Positions 53,260 through 63,462 are shown, counted from the stretch's first letter. The stretch: DNA of 64,000 bases from Pseudomonas sp. DC1.2 (GCF_034351645.1 NZ_CP133782.1:2361001-2425000); one strand, 5' to 3'. Numbers and translations are program-made. Notes: a model not told the origin generated them from the sequence alone.

Positions 53260-54665
53260 GCCTGCCTCCGGTTATCGTCGGCGGCGGGCCGGCGGGCATG
53301 GCCGCGGCCATTGAACTGGCGCGGCACGGTGTACGCAGCACTTTGCTGGAAGAAGCCTCGCGGCTCGGCGGCGTGGTTTATCGCGGGCCGCTACGCGACG
53401 GCGTCCAGTTGGATTACCTTGGGCCACGTTACTCCGAAGCCCTGGCCACATTGCATGGCGAGTTCCATGCGCACGCAGGGCTGATCGACGTGCGCCTCAA
53501 CCAGCGCGTGGTCGGAGCCGAAGGCACGCATGCGCTGGTGGTGCTGGACGCCGATGAGCGTTTGCAGGAAATCGAGTACACGCAGCTGTTGCTGGCCGCC
53601 GGTTGCCATGAACGCAGCGTTCCGTTTGCTGGCTGGACGTTGCCGGGCGTGATTCTGTTGGGCGGTTTGCAACTGCAAATCAAAAGTGGTGTGGTCAAGC
53701 CTCAAGGCCCAGTGGTCATCGCCGGAACCGGTCCGTTGCTGCCGCTGGTAGCGACCCAGTTGCACGCTTCGGGTGTGACTGTCGCCGGTGTTTATGAGGC
53801 GTGCGCCTTTGGCAAAATCGCTCGCGAGAGCTTGTCCTTGCTGAACCAGCCGCAGCTTTTCCTCGACGGGTTGAGCATGCTCGCCTACCTGAAACTGCAC
53901 GGCATACCCCTGCACTATGGCTGGGGTGTCGTGGAAGCCAAAGGCGAGGGCGAATTGTGCTCGGTGACCGTAGCGCCGTATTCGAGCACTTGGGTGCCGG
54001 ACATGAGCCGCGCCGAACAGATTGCCGCCCGCACCCTGGCGGTCGGCTATGGTTTCATTCCGCGCACCCAGCTCAGCCAGCAGATGGGCCTGAGCCACGG
54101 TTTCAGCCCTGACGGTTACTTGCGAGCCAGCGCTGATACCTGGCAGCAAAGCAGCGCGCCGCATGTTCACTTGGCGGGCGACATGGGCGGGATTCGTGGT
54201 GGTGAGGCGGCGATGCTGGCGGGTCGTATCGCGGCGGTTTCCATCCTGCTGCAACGGGGCGTGCTGGACGCTGAACTGGCCTGTGTGCGTCGCGATCGTT
54301 GCCTGTCCAAACTCAAGGCCATCGTGCGCTTTCGCGCCGCCGTCGACCGTTACACCGAACGCGGTGCCGGGCAAACCGCGTTGCCGGCTGCCGATACGGT
54401 GATTTGCCGCTGTGAACACGCCACCCGCGCCGACATTGATCGAGCGCTGGAGCAGGGCGTGCAAGACATGGCTGGCCTGAAAATGCGTACCCGCGTGACC
54501 ATGGGCGACTGTCAGGGAAGGATGTGCGTCGGCTATTGCAGCGACCGGCTGCGTGAAGCCACCGGACGCAAGGACGTCGGCTGGTTGCGTCCGCGCTTTC
54601 CGATTGATCCGATTCCGTTGTCAGCTTTTCAGTCCATCGCCACGGAGGCCACCCGCCATGAGTAA
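53256..54665 (+). CDS. hcnB: Hydrogen cyanide synthase subunit HcnB
   Basis: 469 residues. FAD motif G-G-G-P-A-G-M-A-A-A-I-E-L-A-R-H-G near the start; G-G-V-V-Y-R-G-P; a second nucleotide site G-T-G-P-L-L-P-L-V; and C-terminal Cys in I-C-R-C-E-H and G-D-C-Q-G-R-M-C-V-G-Y-C that can carry a further cluster. This is the HcnB architecture, a membrane-associated flavoprotein. It is coupled to both hcnA (ATGA) and hcnC (8-base overlap). Confidence 0.92.
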   Translation: MSLPPVIVGGGPAGMAAAIELARHGVRSTLLEEASRLGGVVYRGPLRDGVQLDYLGPRYSEALATLHGEFHAHAGLIDVRLNQRVVGAEGTHALVVLDADERLQEIEYTQLLLAAGCHERSVPFAGWTLPGVILLGGLQLQIKSGVVKPQGPVVIAGTGPLLPLVATQLHASGVTVAGVYEACAFGKIARESLSLLNQPQLFLDGLSMLAYLKLHGIPLHYGWGVVEAKGEGELCSVTVAPYSSTWVPDMSRAEQIAARTLAVGYGFIPRTQLSQQMGLSHGFSPDGYLRASADTWQQSSAPHVHLAGDMGGIRGGEAAMLAGRIAAVSILLQRGVLDAELACVRRDRCLSKLKAIVRFRAAVDRYTERGAGQTALPAADTVICRCEHATRADIDRALEQGVQDMAGLKMRTRVTMGDCQGRMCVGYCSDRLREATGRKDVGWLRPRFPIDPIPLSAFQSIATEATRHE

Positions 54666-55917
54666 GTTCTATGACGTGGTCATCGCCGGCGGCGGCGTGA
54701 TCGGGGCGTCCTGCGCCTATCAGTTGTCCAAGCGCAAAGACCTCAAAATTGCCCTGATCGATGCCAAGCGGCCGGGGAACGCGACGCGGGCTTCGGCGGG
54801 GGGCTTGTGGGCCATTGGCGAATCGGTGGGGTTGGGGTGCGGGGTGATTTTCTTTCGCATGATGTCGGCCAATCGCAAGCGCGACGCTCAGGGTTCAGCG
54901 GTGGTGGTGGATTCCAGCACACCGCATATTCTGCCGCCGTCATTCTTCGACTTCGCCTTGCAGTCCAACGCGATGTACCCGGCCTTGCACAAAGAGTTGC
55001 GGGACAACCACGGGATGGATTTCAAATTCGAACAGACCGGTTTGAAATTCGTGATTTATGACGATGAAGACCGGCTCTACGCCGAGCACATCGTTGCCTG
55101 CATTCCACACTTGGCCGACCAGGTGCGCTGGCTCGATCAGGCGGCGCTGCGTGAAGCGGAGCCCAGTGTCAGCCATCAGGCACGGGGCGCGCTGGAGTTT
55201 CTGTGTGATCACCAGGTTAGCCCGTTCCGCCTGGCGGATGCCTACACCGAAGGGGCGCGGCAGAATGGCGTCGATCTGTACTTCAACACCAACGTGACCG
55301 GGGTGCTGCACCACGGCTCGCGGGTCACCGGCGTGCAAACGGCCGAGGCGGGGGTGTTTCATTGCACCACGCTGATCAACGCGGCGGGCGCCTGGGCGGC
55401 CGACCTGAGTGAGCAGGCTACGGGCATTCGCATACCGGTGAACCCGGTCAAGGGCCAGATTTTGCTCACCGAGCGCATGCCAAAAATTTTACGCGGTTGC
55501 CTGACCACCAGCGATTGCTACGTGGCGCAAAAGGACAACGGTGAAATCCTGATCGGTAGCACCACCGAAGACAAAGGGTTCGACGTGACCACCACCTACC
55601 CTGAAATCGCCGGTCTGGTGCAAGGCGCGGTCCGCTGCATTCCCGAACTGGCGGATGTAAACCTCAAACGCACCTGGGCCGGTTTGCGCCCTGGGTCGCC
55701 GGATGAACTGCCGATTTTAGGGCCAATGAAAGGGGTCGAAGGCTATCTCAATGCGTGCGGGCACTTCCGCACCGGCATCCTGACCTCGGCGATTACCGGT
55801 GTGCTGCTGGACAAACTGGTTCGCCACGAACCCCTGCCGCTGGACATCACACCGTTCCTCGCGGATCGGTTTGAGGTGAAGCCCGCCGTTGAGGTCAAGG
55901 AACTGGAAACAGCCTGA
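54658..55917 (+). CDS. hcnC: Hydrogen cyanide synthase subunit HcnC
   Basis: 419 residues, a D-amino-acid-oxidase-like flavoprotein. FAD motif I-A-G-G-G-V-I-G-A-S-C-A-Y; mid-protein N-A-A-G-A-W-A; and the C-terminal T-W-A-G-L-R-P-G-S-P-D-E-L-P-I-L-G-P typical of glycine/D-amino-acid oxidases. HcnC is the flavoprotein subunit acting with HcnA/B to turn glycine into cyanide and CO2. GGAGG precedes its ATG inside the end of hcnB. Confidence 0.92.
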   Translation: MSKFYDVVIAGGGVIGASCAYQLSKRKDLKIALIDAKRPGNATRASAGGLWAIGESVGLGCGVIFFRMMSANRKRDAQGSAVVVDSSTPHILPPSFFDFALQSNAMYPALHKELRDNHGMDFKFEQTGLKFVIYDDEDRLYAEHIVACIPHLADQVRWLDQAALREAEPSVSHQARGALEFLCDHQVSPFRLADAYTEGARQNGVDLYFNTNVTGVLHHGSRVTGVQTAEAGVFHCTTLINAAGAWAADLSEQATGIRIPVNPVKGQILLTERMPKILRGCLTTSDCYVAQKDNGEILIGSTTEDKGFDVTTTYPEIAGLVQGAVRCIPELADVNLKRTWAGLRPGSPDELPILGPMKGVEGYLNACGHFRTGILTSAITGVLLDKLVRHEPLPLDITPFLADRFEVKPAVEVKELETA

Positions 55918-55930
55918 CGCCCCATGTTTT

Positions 55931-55982
55931 GCGGGCAGTGCGAATCGCTTCGTCGTCATCTGGCGATTCAAGCCTTGCCCGC
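55931..55982. terminator. Composite inverted repeat between hcnC and antiporter gene
   Basis: Nested arms GCGGGCA/TGCCCGC (55931-55937, 55976-55982) and GAATCGC/GCGATTC (55942-55948, 55963-55969). It spans the end of the convergent antiporter gene and probably works in both directions; no strong T-tract. Confidence 0.5.
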
Positions 55983-57779
55983 TTCCTCCTCCTCTAACTG
56001 ATCCGCTTCGAATAGCCGTGCCAATTCCGTTCGGGCTTCCTGGGCGGTTTGCAGGACCTTCGCCGCGTCGTCATAAATCGCATGCTGGGCTTCCAGCACC
56101 TGTTCGTCGTGGTGCTTGAAGCGTTTGATCCGGGCGTCGGCCTGGGCCTGGGTCAGCCCCAGACCGACCAGTGTGCGCCGACTCATTTCCAGGCTGGAGT
56201 AGTAGGTTTCTCGCACCGCCTCGGCACCCAAGTCCACTAACCGGTGTACATGCTGCCGGTTGCGGGCCCGGGCGATGATTTTCATGTGTGGGTAGAGCTT
56301 ATGTACCAATTCAGCCGTTTTGATATTGGTGTCCGGGTCGTCGGTGGCGATGACGAAATATTCTGCCTGCTCGACCTTGGCCGCACTGAGGATTTCCGGA
56401 CGCATCGGGTCGCCATAGAACACCGGCACACCGCCAAAACTGCGCGACAGCTCGATGGTTTCCACCGAGGTGTCGAGGGCGACGAACTTGATGTTCTGCG
56501 CCCGCAGGATCCGCGCAACGATCTGGCCCATGCGCCCCATGCCAGCGATCACCACCCGTGGCGTGTCGGTATCGATTTCGCGGAATTTCTCCGGCACCAC
56601 TACGGCCTGGACCTTGGGCGTATACAGTCGCGCGCAGACCAGCAACAACAGCGGCGTTACCGCCATGGACAAGGTAATCGTCAGCACCAGCAAGTCGTAC
56701 AGACGCGGTTCGAACAGCCCTTGGTCGCGACCGATCTTGAACACGACGAACGCAAACTCGCCGCCGGCCGCCAGCACGATGCCCAGACGAATCGCACTGA
56801 CCTTGCCCAAACCACCGGCCAAACGACCGACGACGAACAGCAGCGGCAGTTTAAGGGCGATCAGCAACAGGGTCAGGCCGAGTACGGTGATCGGTGCGCT
56901 TAGCAACAGACTCAAATTGGCGCCCATGCCGACGCTGATAAAAAACAACCCGAGCAGTAACCCTTTGAACGGTTCGATCTGGGCTTCCAGTTCGTGACGG
57001 TATTCGGAGTCGGCAAGCAGCAAGCCCGCGAGGAACGCGCCCAAGGCCATGGACACGCCGACCAGGTCCATCAGCCACGCTGTGCCGATAACCACCAGCA
57101 AGGCCGTGGCCGTAGAGACTTCCGGCAGGCCAGTCCTGGCCACGACCCGGAACACCGGCCGCAGCAGATAGCGGCCGCCGATGACCACCACCGCAATGCT
57201 GCCCAGTACGCGCAAGCCATGGTTCAAATCTTCGGCCGCCGTGGTCGTGTGGTCGCCGCCCGCCAGCAACGGCACCATGGCGATCAACGGGATCGCGGCA
57301 ATGTCTTGGAACAGCAGAATCGCAAATGCCAGCCGCCCATGTGGGCTGGTCAGCTCCTTGCGTTCGGCCAGGCTTTGCAGGCCAAACGCGGTGGACGATA
57401 ACGCAAGCCCCAGGCCTAAAACGAGGGCGCTGTTGAACGATTGCCCGAACACAAACAACGCCAATACGCCAATCACCAAACCGGTGAGCAACACCTGCGC
57501 CAGACCGACCCCGAACACCGATTTGCGCATCACCCACAGCCGTCGTGGCGACAGCTCCAGCCCTATGATGAACAGCAACAACACCACCCCCAGCTCGGAG
57601 ATGTGGCTAACGCTTTGCGGATTCCCGATCAACCCCAGAACCGACGGCCCAATGATGACACCGGCAAACAGATAGCCCAGTACAGCGCCCAACTGTAGGC
57701 GTTTGGCCAAGGGCACGGTCAGCACCGCCGCCAACAGAAAGACGACAGCGGCTTGCAACAGATTGCCTTCGTGCGGCAT
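55968..57779 (-). CDS. CPA2-family monovalent cation:proton antiporter (KefC-like)
   Basis: 603 residues. About twelve membrane helices include L-G-Y-L-F-A-G-V-I-I-G-P and F-Q-D-I-A-A-I-P, a family hallmark. A Rossmann RCK/TrkA-N domain follows at ~400-520 (V-V-I-A-G-M-G-R-M-G-Q, then V-A-L-D-T), and a charged Glu-rich tail. It would exchange K+ or Na+ for H+, gated by nucleotide. GGAG lies nine bases before ATG 57779. It converges on hcnC. Confidence 0.9.
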   Translation of the reverse strand: MPHEGNLLQAAVVFLLAAVLTVPLAKRLQLGAVLGYLFAGVIIGPSVLGLIGNPQSVSHISELGVVLLLFIIGLELSPRRLWVMRKSVFGVGLAQVLLTGLVIGVLALFVFGQSFNSALVLGLGLALSSTAFGLQSLAERKELTSPHGRLAFAILLFQDIAAIPLIAMVPLLAGGDHTTTAAEDLNHGLRVLGSIAVVVIGGRYLLRPVFRVVARTGLPEVSTATALLVVIGTAWLMDLVGVSMALGAFLAGLLLADSEYRHELEAQIEPFKGLLLGLFFISVGMGANLSLLLSAPITVLGLTLLLIALKLPLLFVVGRLAGGLGKVSAIRLGIVLAAGGEFAFVVFKIGRDQGLFEPRLYDLLVLTITLSMAVTPLLLLVCARLYTPKVQAVVVPEKFREIDTDTPRVVIAGMGRMGQIVARILRAQNIKFVALDTSVETIELSRSFGGVPVFYGDPMRPEILSAAKVEQAEYFVIATDDPDTNIKTAELVHKLYPHMKIIARARNRQHVHRLVDLGAEAVRETYYSSLEMSRRTLVGLGLTQAQADARIKRFKHHDEQVLEAQHAIYDDAAKVLQTAQEARTELARLFEADQLEEEEAGKA

Positions 57780-57927
57780 GGCGAAACTCCAAAAATCAGG
57801 TGCGGCGTGACTGCCAAGGATAAAGGCTGTAGGCGGATGCGTCAGCAAAGCCCTGCGATTTTCAGGTTATAACCTGCATCAATTAGTTACATTCATAGGA
57901 TAAGCTGATCAATCTGCCCGTTCCCGA

Positions 57928-58851
57928 GTGCGCACTGTGGCCATCAATTTCGACCTTAATGATTTGCAAGCTTTCCGCGCCGTGGTAGAGCAGGGCAGCT
58001 TTCGCAAGGCCGCCGACACGGTGCGCATTTCCCAGCCGGCGCTGAGTCGGCGCATCGAGAAGCTCGAAGAAGCACTCGGTGTAAAGCTGTTCGAGCGCAC
58101 CACGCGTCGAGTCAACCTGACCCAGGCCGGGCGCTGTTTCATGCCCAGCGTCGAGCGCTTGCTGGACGATCTCGACGTGGCGCTGCTGGGCATTAGTGAG
58201 GTGGCCTCGACCCGGCTCGGCCACGTCACCGTTGCCTGCGTTCCGTCGGCGGCTTACTACTTCATGCCGCGCGTGATCGCTCGCTACCATCAGCAGTTTC
58301 CACGGATTAAGGTCAAATTATTGGACTCCAGCGCCCATGACGTGCTCAGTGCGGTTATCAATGGCGAAGCAGATTTTGGCCTGAGCTTCATGGGCTCGCT
58401 GGAAGCCAAGGTCGATTTTGAACCGCTGGTACAGGAAGGGTACGTGGTGGCATGTCGGCGCGATCATGCATTGGCCGGGCGCAGCAGCGTGACGTGGGAC
58501 GAGTTTTATCAGCAGGATTACATCTCGCTGGACAAAACCTCAGGCAACCGCTTGTTGCTCGATCAGGCGTTGGCCGGCGTGGTGCCGCAGCGGCCGAGCA
58601 TTTGTGAAACCCGGCATGTGACGACCATGATCGGGTTGGTGGAGGCCGGGCTGGGTGTAGCGGCGGTGCCGTTGATGGCGATGCCGGCGGCGGATCACCC
58701 GATTCTGACTCGGGTGCCGCTCACCGCTCCACAGGTCATGCGCAGCGTCGGTTTGATCAAGCGCCGGGGGCGGACGTTGACCCCGGCGGCACTGGCGCTG
58801 GAGCGTCTGGTGGTGGACATGAAAATCCAGCAGCCGACTATCAGTGACTGA
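57928..58851 (+). CDS. LysR-family transcriptional regulator
   Basis: 307 residues. HTH: S-F-R-K-A-A-D-T-V-R-I-S-Q-P-A-L-S-R-R-I. The effector domain (V-A-C-V-P-S-A-A-Y-Y) follows. The start is GTG 57928, with GTG 57937 possible. It converges with the ModA-like/MFS pair by 11 overlapping bases and may regulate it. Confidence 0.85.
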   Translation: MRTVAINFDLNDLQAFRAVVEQGSFRKAADTVRISQPALSRRIEKLEEALGVKLFERTTRRVNLTQAGRCFMPSVERLLDDLDVALLGISEVASTRLGHVTVACVPSAAYYFMPRVIARYHQQFPRIKVKLLDSSAHDVLSAVINGEADFGLSFMGSLEAKVDFEPLVQEGYVVACRRDHALAGRSSVTWDEFYQQDYISLDKTSGNRLLLDQALAGVVPQRPSICETRHVTTMIGLVEAGLGVAAVPLMAMPAADHPILTRVPLTAPQVMRSVGLIKRRGRTLTPAALALERLVVDMKIQQPTISD

Positions 58852-59617
58852 CAGAATCCAGGCCGGTGCCCTGTACATCGGATTGGGCGGCCGGGGAGGC
58901 CAGGTAATCGAGCAAGGCCTTGGCGTCAGTCGGGTGTTGCGCCCCAACCGGGATGCCGGCAGCGAACCGAGTCACCGACTGCACCGACTCTGGAATCTTC
59001 GCCACGAACGTGACCCCCGGCACCGGTAGCAACTCGCTGACCTGCTGGAAGCCCAACTGATAGTCGCCGTTGGCAACAACCGAGCCCACCGGGATTTTCG
59101 GGATCATCTTCGACTTCGGTTTGAGCGTGTCTTCGATGCCCAGTCGTTTGAACAGTTGCTCCTCGATGTACACGCCGCTGGCGCTGTCGGAGTAGGCCAC
59201 TGACGTGGCGTCGAGCAAGGTCTTTTTCAAACTGTCGACGGAACTGATATCAGGTGTCGGTGCGCCTTGGCGTACCACCATGCCGATGCGCGAGTCTGCC
59301 AGTTCTACTCGCGAGGCGGGATCGACTTTGCCTTGTTTGATCAACTCGTCGAGGGCATAGCCGACCATGATCACCACGTCGGCCTGTTCGCCCCGTGCCA
59401 GGCGATTGGGGATCGCTTCTGGCGCTTTGCCCATGGACGGCCCCAGGGCGGTGTCCAGAGTGTTACCGGTGATGGCGGCAAATTTCGGGCCGAGGATTTT
59501 GTAGGCCGCGGTGAAACCGCCGGAGGTCATGACGTGGATTTCTTGTGCCTGAACCAGAGGGCTCAGGCCCAGGCCGGCTACCAGGCCCAGGATCGCGAAG
59601 TTGAATAGCGTTTTCAT
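58841..59617 (-). CDS. ModA-like periplasmic substrate-binding protein
   Basis: 258 residues. Signal peptide ending A-Q-A; then the type 2 periplasmic-binding pattern I-H-V-M-T-S-G-G-F-T-A-A-Y, G-E-Q-A-D-V-V-I-M, and D-S-A-S-G-V-Y. It resembles molybdate-binding ModA, but no ABC permease is adjacent; instead an MFS symporter lies upstream. The ligand may be an organic acid. AGAGG precedes ATG 59617. Confidence 0.75.
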   Translation of the reverse strand: MKTLFNFAILGLVAGLGLSPLVQAQEIHVMTSGGFTAAYKILGPKFAAITGNTLDTALGPSMGKAPEAIPNRLARGEQADVVIMVGYALDELIKQGKVDPASRVELADSRIGMVVRQGAPTPDISSVDSLKKTLLDATSVAYSDSASGVYIEEQLFKRLGIEDTLKPKSKMIPKIPVGSVVANGDYQLGFQQVSELLPVPGVTFVAKIPESVQSVTRFAAGIPVGAQHPTDAKALLDYLASPAAQSDVQGTGLDSVSH

Positions 59618-59649
59618 CGAATGCCTCTGGCAGTTGTGGGGCGGGTGGT

Positions 59650-60954
59650 TCACGACACGACAGGTTGCAGACGACCGGTGGACCGGCGATAGAGAAACAG
59701 CGTCGCGCACAGGGCACAGAGCGCCGCAAAACTCATCCAATAGCCGGGGGAAGCTTTGTCGCCGGTGTATTGAATCAGCAGCGTCGACATCGCCGGGGTG
59801 AATCCGCCGAACACGGCCGTGGCCAGGCTATAGGCCAGCGAGAAACCGGCTACCCGCACTTCCACCGGCATAATTTCGGTGAGGGCGGCAACCATTGCGC
59901 CGTTGTACAAGCCATAGATGAATGACAACCACAGCAGGACCAACAGCATGTTGATGAAACTCGGCGCATTCACCAGGTACGTCAGCGCCGGGTATGCGGT
60001 GAACAGCGTCAGCAGGCTCATGGTGATCAACACCGGGCGCCGCCCGATGCGATCCGACAACGCTCCGCCAATTGGCAGCCAGAAAAAGTTCGAGACGCCC
60101 ACCAGCAAGGTCACCAATAGCGCATCGGAGGTGCTCAGGTGCAGCACGGTTTTACCAAAGGTCGGTGCGTAAACAGTGATCAGGTAAAACGCGGTAGTGG
60201 TCAGGGCCACCATCATCATTCCAGCGATCACTGTCTGCCAGTTCAGGGCCAGGGTCCGGAACACTTCGCTCATGCTTGGGCGGTGTTTACGGGCAACGAA
60301 TTCTTCGGTTTCTTCCAGGTTACGGCGCAGGAGGAAAATGAATGGCACGATCATGCAGCCGACGAAAAACGGAATCCGCCAGCCCCAATCGGCAATCATT
60401 GACGGAGCCATCCATTGGTTCAGGCCATAGCCCAGCGCTGCCGCAATGACGATCGCCACTTGTTGGCTGGCTGATTGCCAACTGGTGAAAAAACCTTTTT
60501 TCCCTGGCGTAGCGATTTCCGAAAGGTACACCGAGACACCGCCCAGTTCCGCGCCGGCCGAGAAGCCTTGCAGCAAGCGGCCAATCAACACCAGTGCGGG
60601 GGCGAACAGGCCGATGGTTGCGTATCCCGGCACCAGCACAATCAAAATCGTGCCACTGGCCATGATCGACAAGGTGACGATCAGTCCTTTGCGCCGCCCC
60701 ACGTCATCGATGTAGGCCCCCAGCACCACGGCGCCCAGAGGACGCATCAGAAAACCTGCGCCAAACACAGCGAAGGTCATCATTAACGAGGCAAACTCGC
60801 TGCTGGCCGGAAAGAACACGCCCGCGATCTGTGTGGCATAAAAGCCGAAAAGGAAGAAGTCGAACTGTTCCAGGAAATTGCCCGAGGTCACCCGGAATAT
60901 AGCGCTGGCCCTTGAGCGACTGGATGTTGCAGGCCGTTGGGTTAAGGCTGTCAT
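59650..60954 (-). CDS. MFS citrate/tricarboxylate-type H+ symporter
   Basis: 434 residues, twelve membrane segments. The N-terminus [15 protein letters not shown], the D-D-V-G-R-R-K-G loop and [12 protein letters not shown] are typical of CitA/TcuC-like citrate and tricarballylate symporters. GGAG lies about ten bases before ATG 60954. It shares an orientation with the binding-protein gene 32 bases downstream, so both may serve one organic acid. Confidence 0.85.
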   Translation of the reverse strand: MTALTQRPATSSRSRASAIFRVTSGNFLEQFDFFLFGFYATQIAGVFFPASSEFASLMMTFAVFGAGFLMRPLGAVVLGAYIDDVGRRKGLIVTLSIMASGTILIVLVPGYATIGLFAPALVLIGRLLQGFSAGAELGGVSVYLSEIATPGKKGFFTSWQSASQQVAIVIAAALGYGLNQWMAPSMIADWGWRIPFFVGCMIVPFIFLLRRNLEETEEFVARKHRPSMSEVFRTLALNWQTVIAGMMMVALTTTAFYLITVYAPTFGKTVLHLSTSDALLVTLLVGVSNFFWLPIGGALSDRIGRRPVLITMSLLTLFTAYPALTYLVNAPSFINMLLVLLWLSFIYGLYNGAMVAALTEIMPVEVRVAGFSLAYSLATAVFGGFTPAMSTLLIQYTGDKASPGYWMSFAALCALCATLFLYRRSTGRLQPVVS

Positions 60955-61186
60955 GACTGTGTACTCCACCGCTTTTATGACGTGCGCGGCGTGGCGGCAG
61001 CGCACGGTTCTTATTGGCGCGGATAGTGGCGCAAGGGCATCGATATGATAAGTGCATAGTTGGCATGCATTGATGCGCCAAGCGGATCAATGCTTTTTTC
61101 ACCACACAATCGTCGCTAAAGTAAGGAATGATTCGTTGCGCGTGCAGTCGGATCACCAGCACCCCGACATTCCTGGAGGTTTATTG

Positions 61187-61495
61187 ATGAACAGCAAGAC
61201 CCTTATCGCCTGCCTCGCCCTTGTCGGCGGTATGGCTGCTATCGCCCCTGGTGTTCAAGCCGCCGATCCCGCGCATAAAACCGTGCAGCCTGGCGTCAAC
61301 AACAGCCGCACTCTGGTCGTGGGTGACCGGGCACCGGAGGTTTATCAGCGCAGTGAAAAAGCCGTCAATAACTGGAAGCAGAAAGGCTTGAAGGCGCCCA
61401 AGGCTCAGGCCCAGTGGGTGCAGATTAATGACAAATACATGATGGTGATGATTACCAACGGCACGATCATGGACATCGCGCCCGTGGAGCGTTAA
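61187..61495 (+). CDS. RcnB-family periplasmic protein
   Basis: 102 residues. Signal peptide to V-Q-A-A-D; mature part with V-V-G-D-R-A-P-E-V-Y, V-N-N-W-K-Q-K-G-L-K-A-P and W-V-Q-I-N-D-K-Y-M-M-V. These are the RcnB-type blocks (a periplasmic Ni/Co homeostasis family), although the usual His-rich stretch is missing. GGAGG lies eight bases before ATG. Confidence 0.75.
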   Translation: MNSKTLIACLALVGGMAAIAPGVQAADPAHKTVQPGVNNSRTLVVGDRAPEVYQRSEKAVNNWKQKGLKAPKAQAQWVQINDKYMMVMITNGTIMDIAPVER

Positions 61496-61527
61496 GCCGA
61501 CGATACGCGGGCTCGGCGCACTGTTGG

Positions 61528-62601
61528 TTATTCGCTGTACGCAGGCGCCGAGCTGCTATTTCCCAACCGATACTGATTATTGCCACTGCGCTTGGCCTCA
61601 TACATCGCCAGGTCCGCGATATGAATCAGAAGGTCCATGCTAGGCGCATGATCGGGAAACACCGCCACCCCCAAGCTGGTGCCGATATGGCGCTGGTCCT
61701 TGCCAATCGTCACGGGGGGTGAGAGTTCGGCGAAGATTTTCTGACAGATGCTGCGGGCTTCGTCTTGCAGGTTGATGCCTGGGGGCAGACCCTGGAGGAT
61801 GACCACAAATTCGTCGCCGCCAATGCGGGCGACGGTATCGGTGGCGCGCAGGAGTCGCTTGAGCCGATTAGCCGTAGTGATCAGTATTCGGTCGCCGGCC
61901 GCATGACCGTAATGGTCGTTGATTGCCTTGAAACCGTTCAAATCGATAAACACCAACGCCACTCGGGTGTCGCTGATGCGTGCCTGCTCGAGTGCCGCTG
62001 ATAGCCGTTCTTCCAGCACTAGCCGGTTGGGCAGGCCCGTGAGCGGGTCGTAGTGGGCCAAGTGTTGCAGGTAACTGGCAGAGGCTTTTTCTTCGGTGAT
62101 GTCGCGTACCACGCCCATCATCTTGACCGTAGCGTCGTGGTCGTTCTTCACCACATTGCCGGTTTCCCGCAGCCAGCGGAGGCTGCCATCGGGCCAGACC
62201 ACACGGTATTCCTCGTCATGGTTTTCGCCGGTTTCCAGGCAGCGCAGTTCTCCAGCGCGCACCTTGAGCCGATCATCCGGGTGTACGCAGGCACAAAACA
62301 GTGCGTAGGAGGGCGTTATTTCGCCGATCTTGAACCCGAACATGCCGTAGATTGCGTCCGACCAATAGAGCCGGTCGGTATCCACCTCCCAGTCCCAAGT
62401 GCCAATGCGTGCGAAGTATTGGCTGCGCTTGAAGCGCTCGGCGTCGGGGTCTTGCTGGACATTTTGGTTCGCGCAGAGCTTGGCGATCAGTGAGCGGGAT
62501 TCAGCCAACTGCCTTTGCAGGACGCGCTCGCGACAGGCCAGCGCAATAAGCAGCGCGAGTGCGACCAAACCAAGGGCGGCGTTGATCCAGAGGGAACTCA
62601 T
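61528..62601 (-). CDS. PAS-GGDEF diguanylate cyclase
   Basis: 357 residues. One N-terminal membrane helix (6-22), a PAS/PAC region (about 60-170), and a GGDEF domain with the active-site motif G-G-D-E-F at 261-265 and an inhibitory-site R-A-T-D at 252-255, exactly five residues before it. It should make cyclic di-GMP and be subject to product inhibition. No EAL domain. It stands alone. Confidence 0.9.
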   Translation of the reverse strand: MSSLWINAALGLVALALLIALACRERVLQRQLAESRSLIAKLCANQNVQQDPDAERFKRSQYFARIGTWDWEVDTDRLYWSDAIYGMFGFKIGEITPSYALFCACVHPDDRLKVRAGELRCLETGENHDEEYRVVWPDGSLRWLRETGNVVKNDHDATVKMMGVVRDITEEKASASYLQHLAHYDPLTGLPNRLVLEERLSAALEQARISDTRVALVFIDLNGFKAINDHYGHAAGDRILITTANRLKRLLRATDTVARIGGDEFVVILQGLPPGINLQDEARSICQKIFAELSPPVTIGKDQRHIGTSLGVAVFPDHAPSMDLLIHIADLAMYEAKRSGNNQYRLGNSSSAPAYSE

Positions 62602-62764
62602 TCAGGGGTTGCCATCATGGTGTGTCAAACCGTGCGCGAAGGTGGTGGTGATATTAATGCACGACGAGGCCAAAAACAGGTCTAAACGTTTGCCAAACGC
62701 TTGTATTTCTGGGAAAACGGCGACCCTCTGGCCCGTCAGGCGAGTGAAATATCGAGTGAACGTA

Positions 62765-63103
62765 ATGAATGATGAATTGCAGATAATCGACCTTGAGTCG
62801 GGTGATGGCAAAGCGGCGGTCAAAGGTGCGCTGATTACCACCCAGTATCGTGGGTGGCTGGAAGACGGCACGGAGTTCGATTCTTCGTACAGCCGGGGTA
62901 AACCTTTTCAGTGTGTGATCGGCACCGGTCGAGTGATCAAGGGCTGGGACCAAGGGATCATTGGCATGCACGTCGGCGGCAAGCGCAAGCTGTGGGTGCC
63001 GGCCCATCTGGCTTACGGCGAGCGGTCGATGGGGGCGATTACGCCGAATTCGAATTTGATCTTTGAAATTGAGCTGCTGGAAGTGCTGACACGCGATGAT
63101 TGA
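62765..63103 (+). CDS. FKBP-type peptidyl-prolyl isomerase
   Basis: 112 residues, a minimal FKBP domain: Y-R-G-W-L-E-D-G-T-E-F-D-S-S, V-I-K-G-W-D-Q-G-I, L-A-Y-G-E-R, and I-F-E-I-E-L-L at the end. No signal peptide, so cytoplasmic. It catalyses prolyl cis-trans isomerisation. ATG 62765 gives the usual length; the frame stays open upstream. Confidence 0.88.
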   Translation: MNDELQIIDLESGDGKAAVKGALITTQYRGWLEDGTEFDSSYSRGKPFQCVIGTGRVIKGWDQGIIGMHVGGKRKLWVPAHLAYGERSMGAITPNSNLIFEIELLEVLTRDD

Positions 63104-63114
63104 GGCGTTCCTCA

Positions 63115-63462
63115 TCAGCCGTGATGCACTTCCCGGCTGTCCGCCGGGGCCTGCTTTCGATCCTCCAGGCCGTAGTCCCGCGTCACCTTTGCCACTCGCA
63201 ATCGATAATCGGCAAATACCTGCGCTCGCCCAGCCGTCTGTGCCATGCGATGACGCTCCAGGGTGCGCCATTGGGCGACGGCGGCTTCGTCGCGCCAAAA
63301 CGACAGCGACAGCAGTTTTTCCGGGTCTGCCAGGCTCTGGAAGCGTTCGATGGAGATGAAACCATCGATGTCGCTCAACAGCGGTTTGAGCGCAGCGGCG
63401 AGGTCAAGGTAGCGTTGGCGGTGTTCGGGATGGGGTAACGCTTCGAAAATCACGGCGATCAT
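63115..63462 (-). CDS. Antibiotic-biosynthesis-monooxygenase (ABM) domain protein
   Basis: 115 residues. The ABM-type ferredoxin-like fold is visible as V-I-F-E-A, G-F-I-S-I-E-R-F and L-S-L-S-F-W-R-D-E-A-A-V-A-Q-W-R. Members are quinol or polyketide-type monooxygenases or small detoxifying proteins. ATG 63460-63462 overlaps the P450 stop by ATGA, so the two are co-translated and probably act together. The frame to 63660 is rejected as longer than needed. Confidence 0.8.
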   Translation of the reverse strand: MIAVIFEALPHPEHRQRYLDLAAALKPLLSDIDGFISIERFQSLADPEKLLSLSFWRDEAAVAQWRTLERHRMAQTAGRAQVFADYRLRVAKVTRDYGLEDRKQAPADSREVHHG

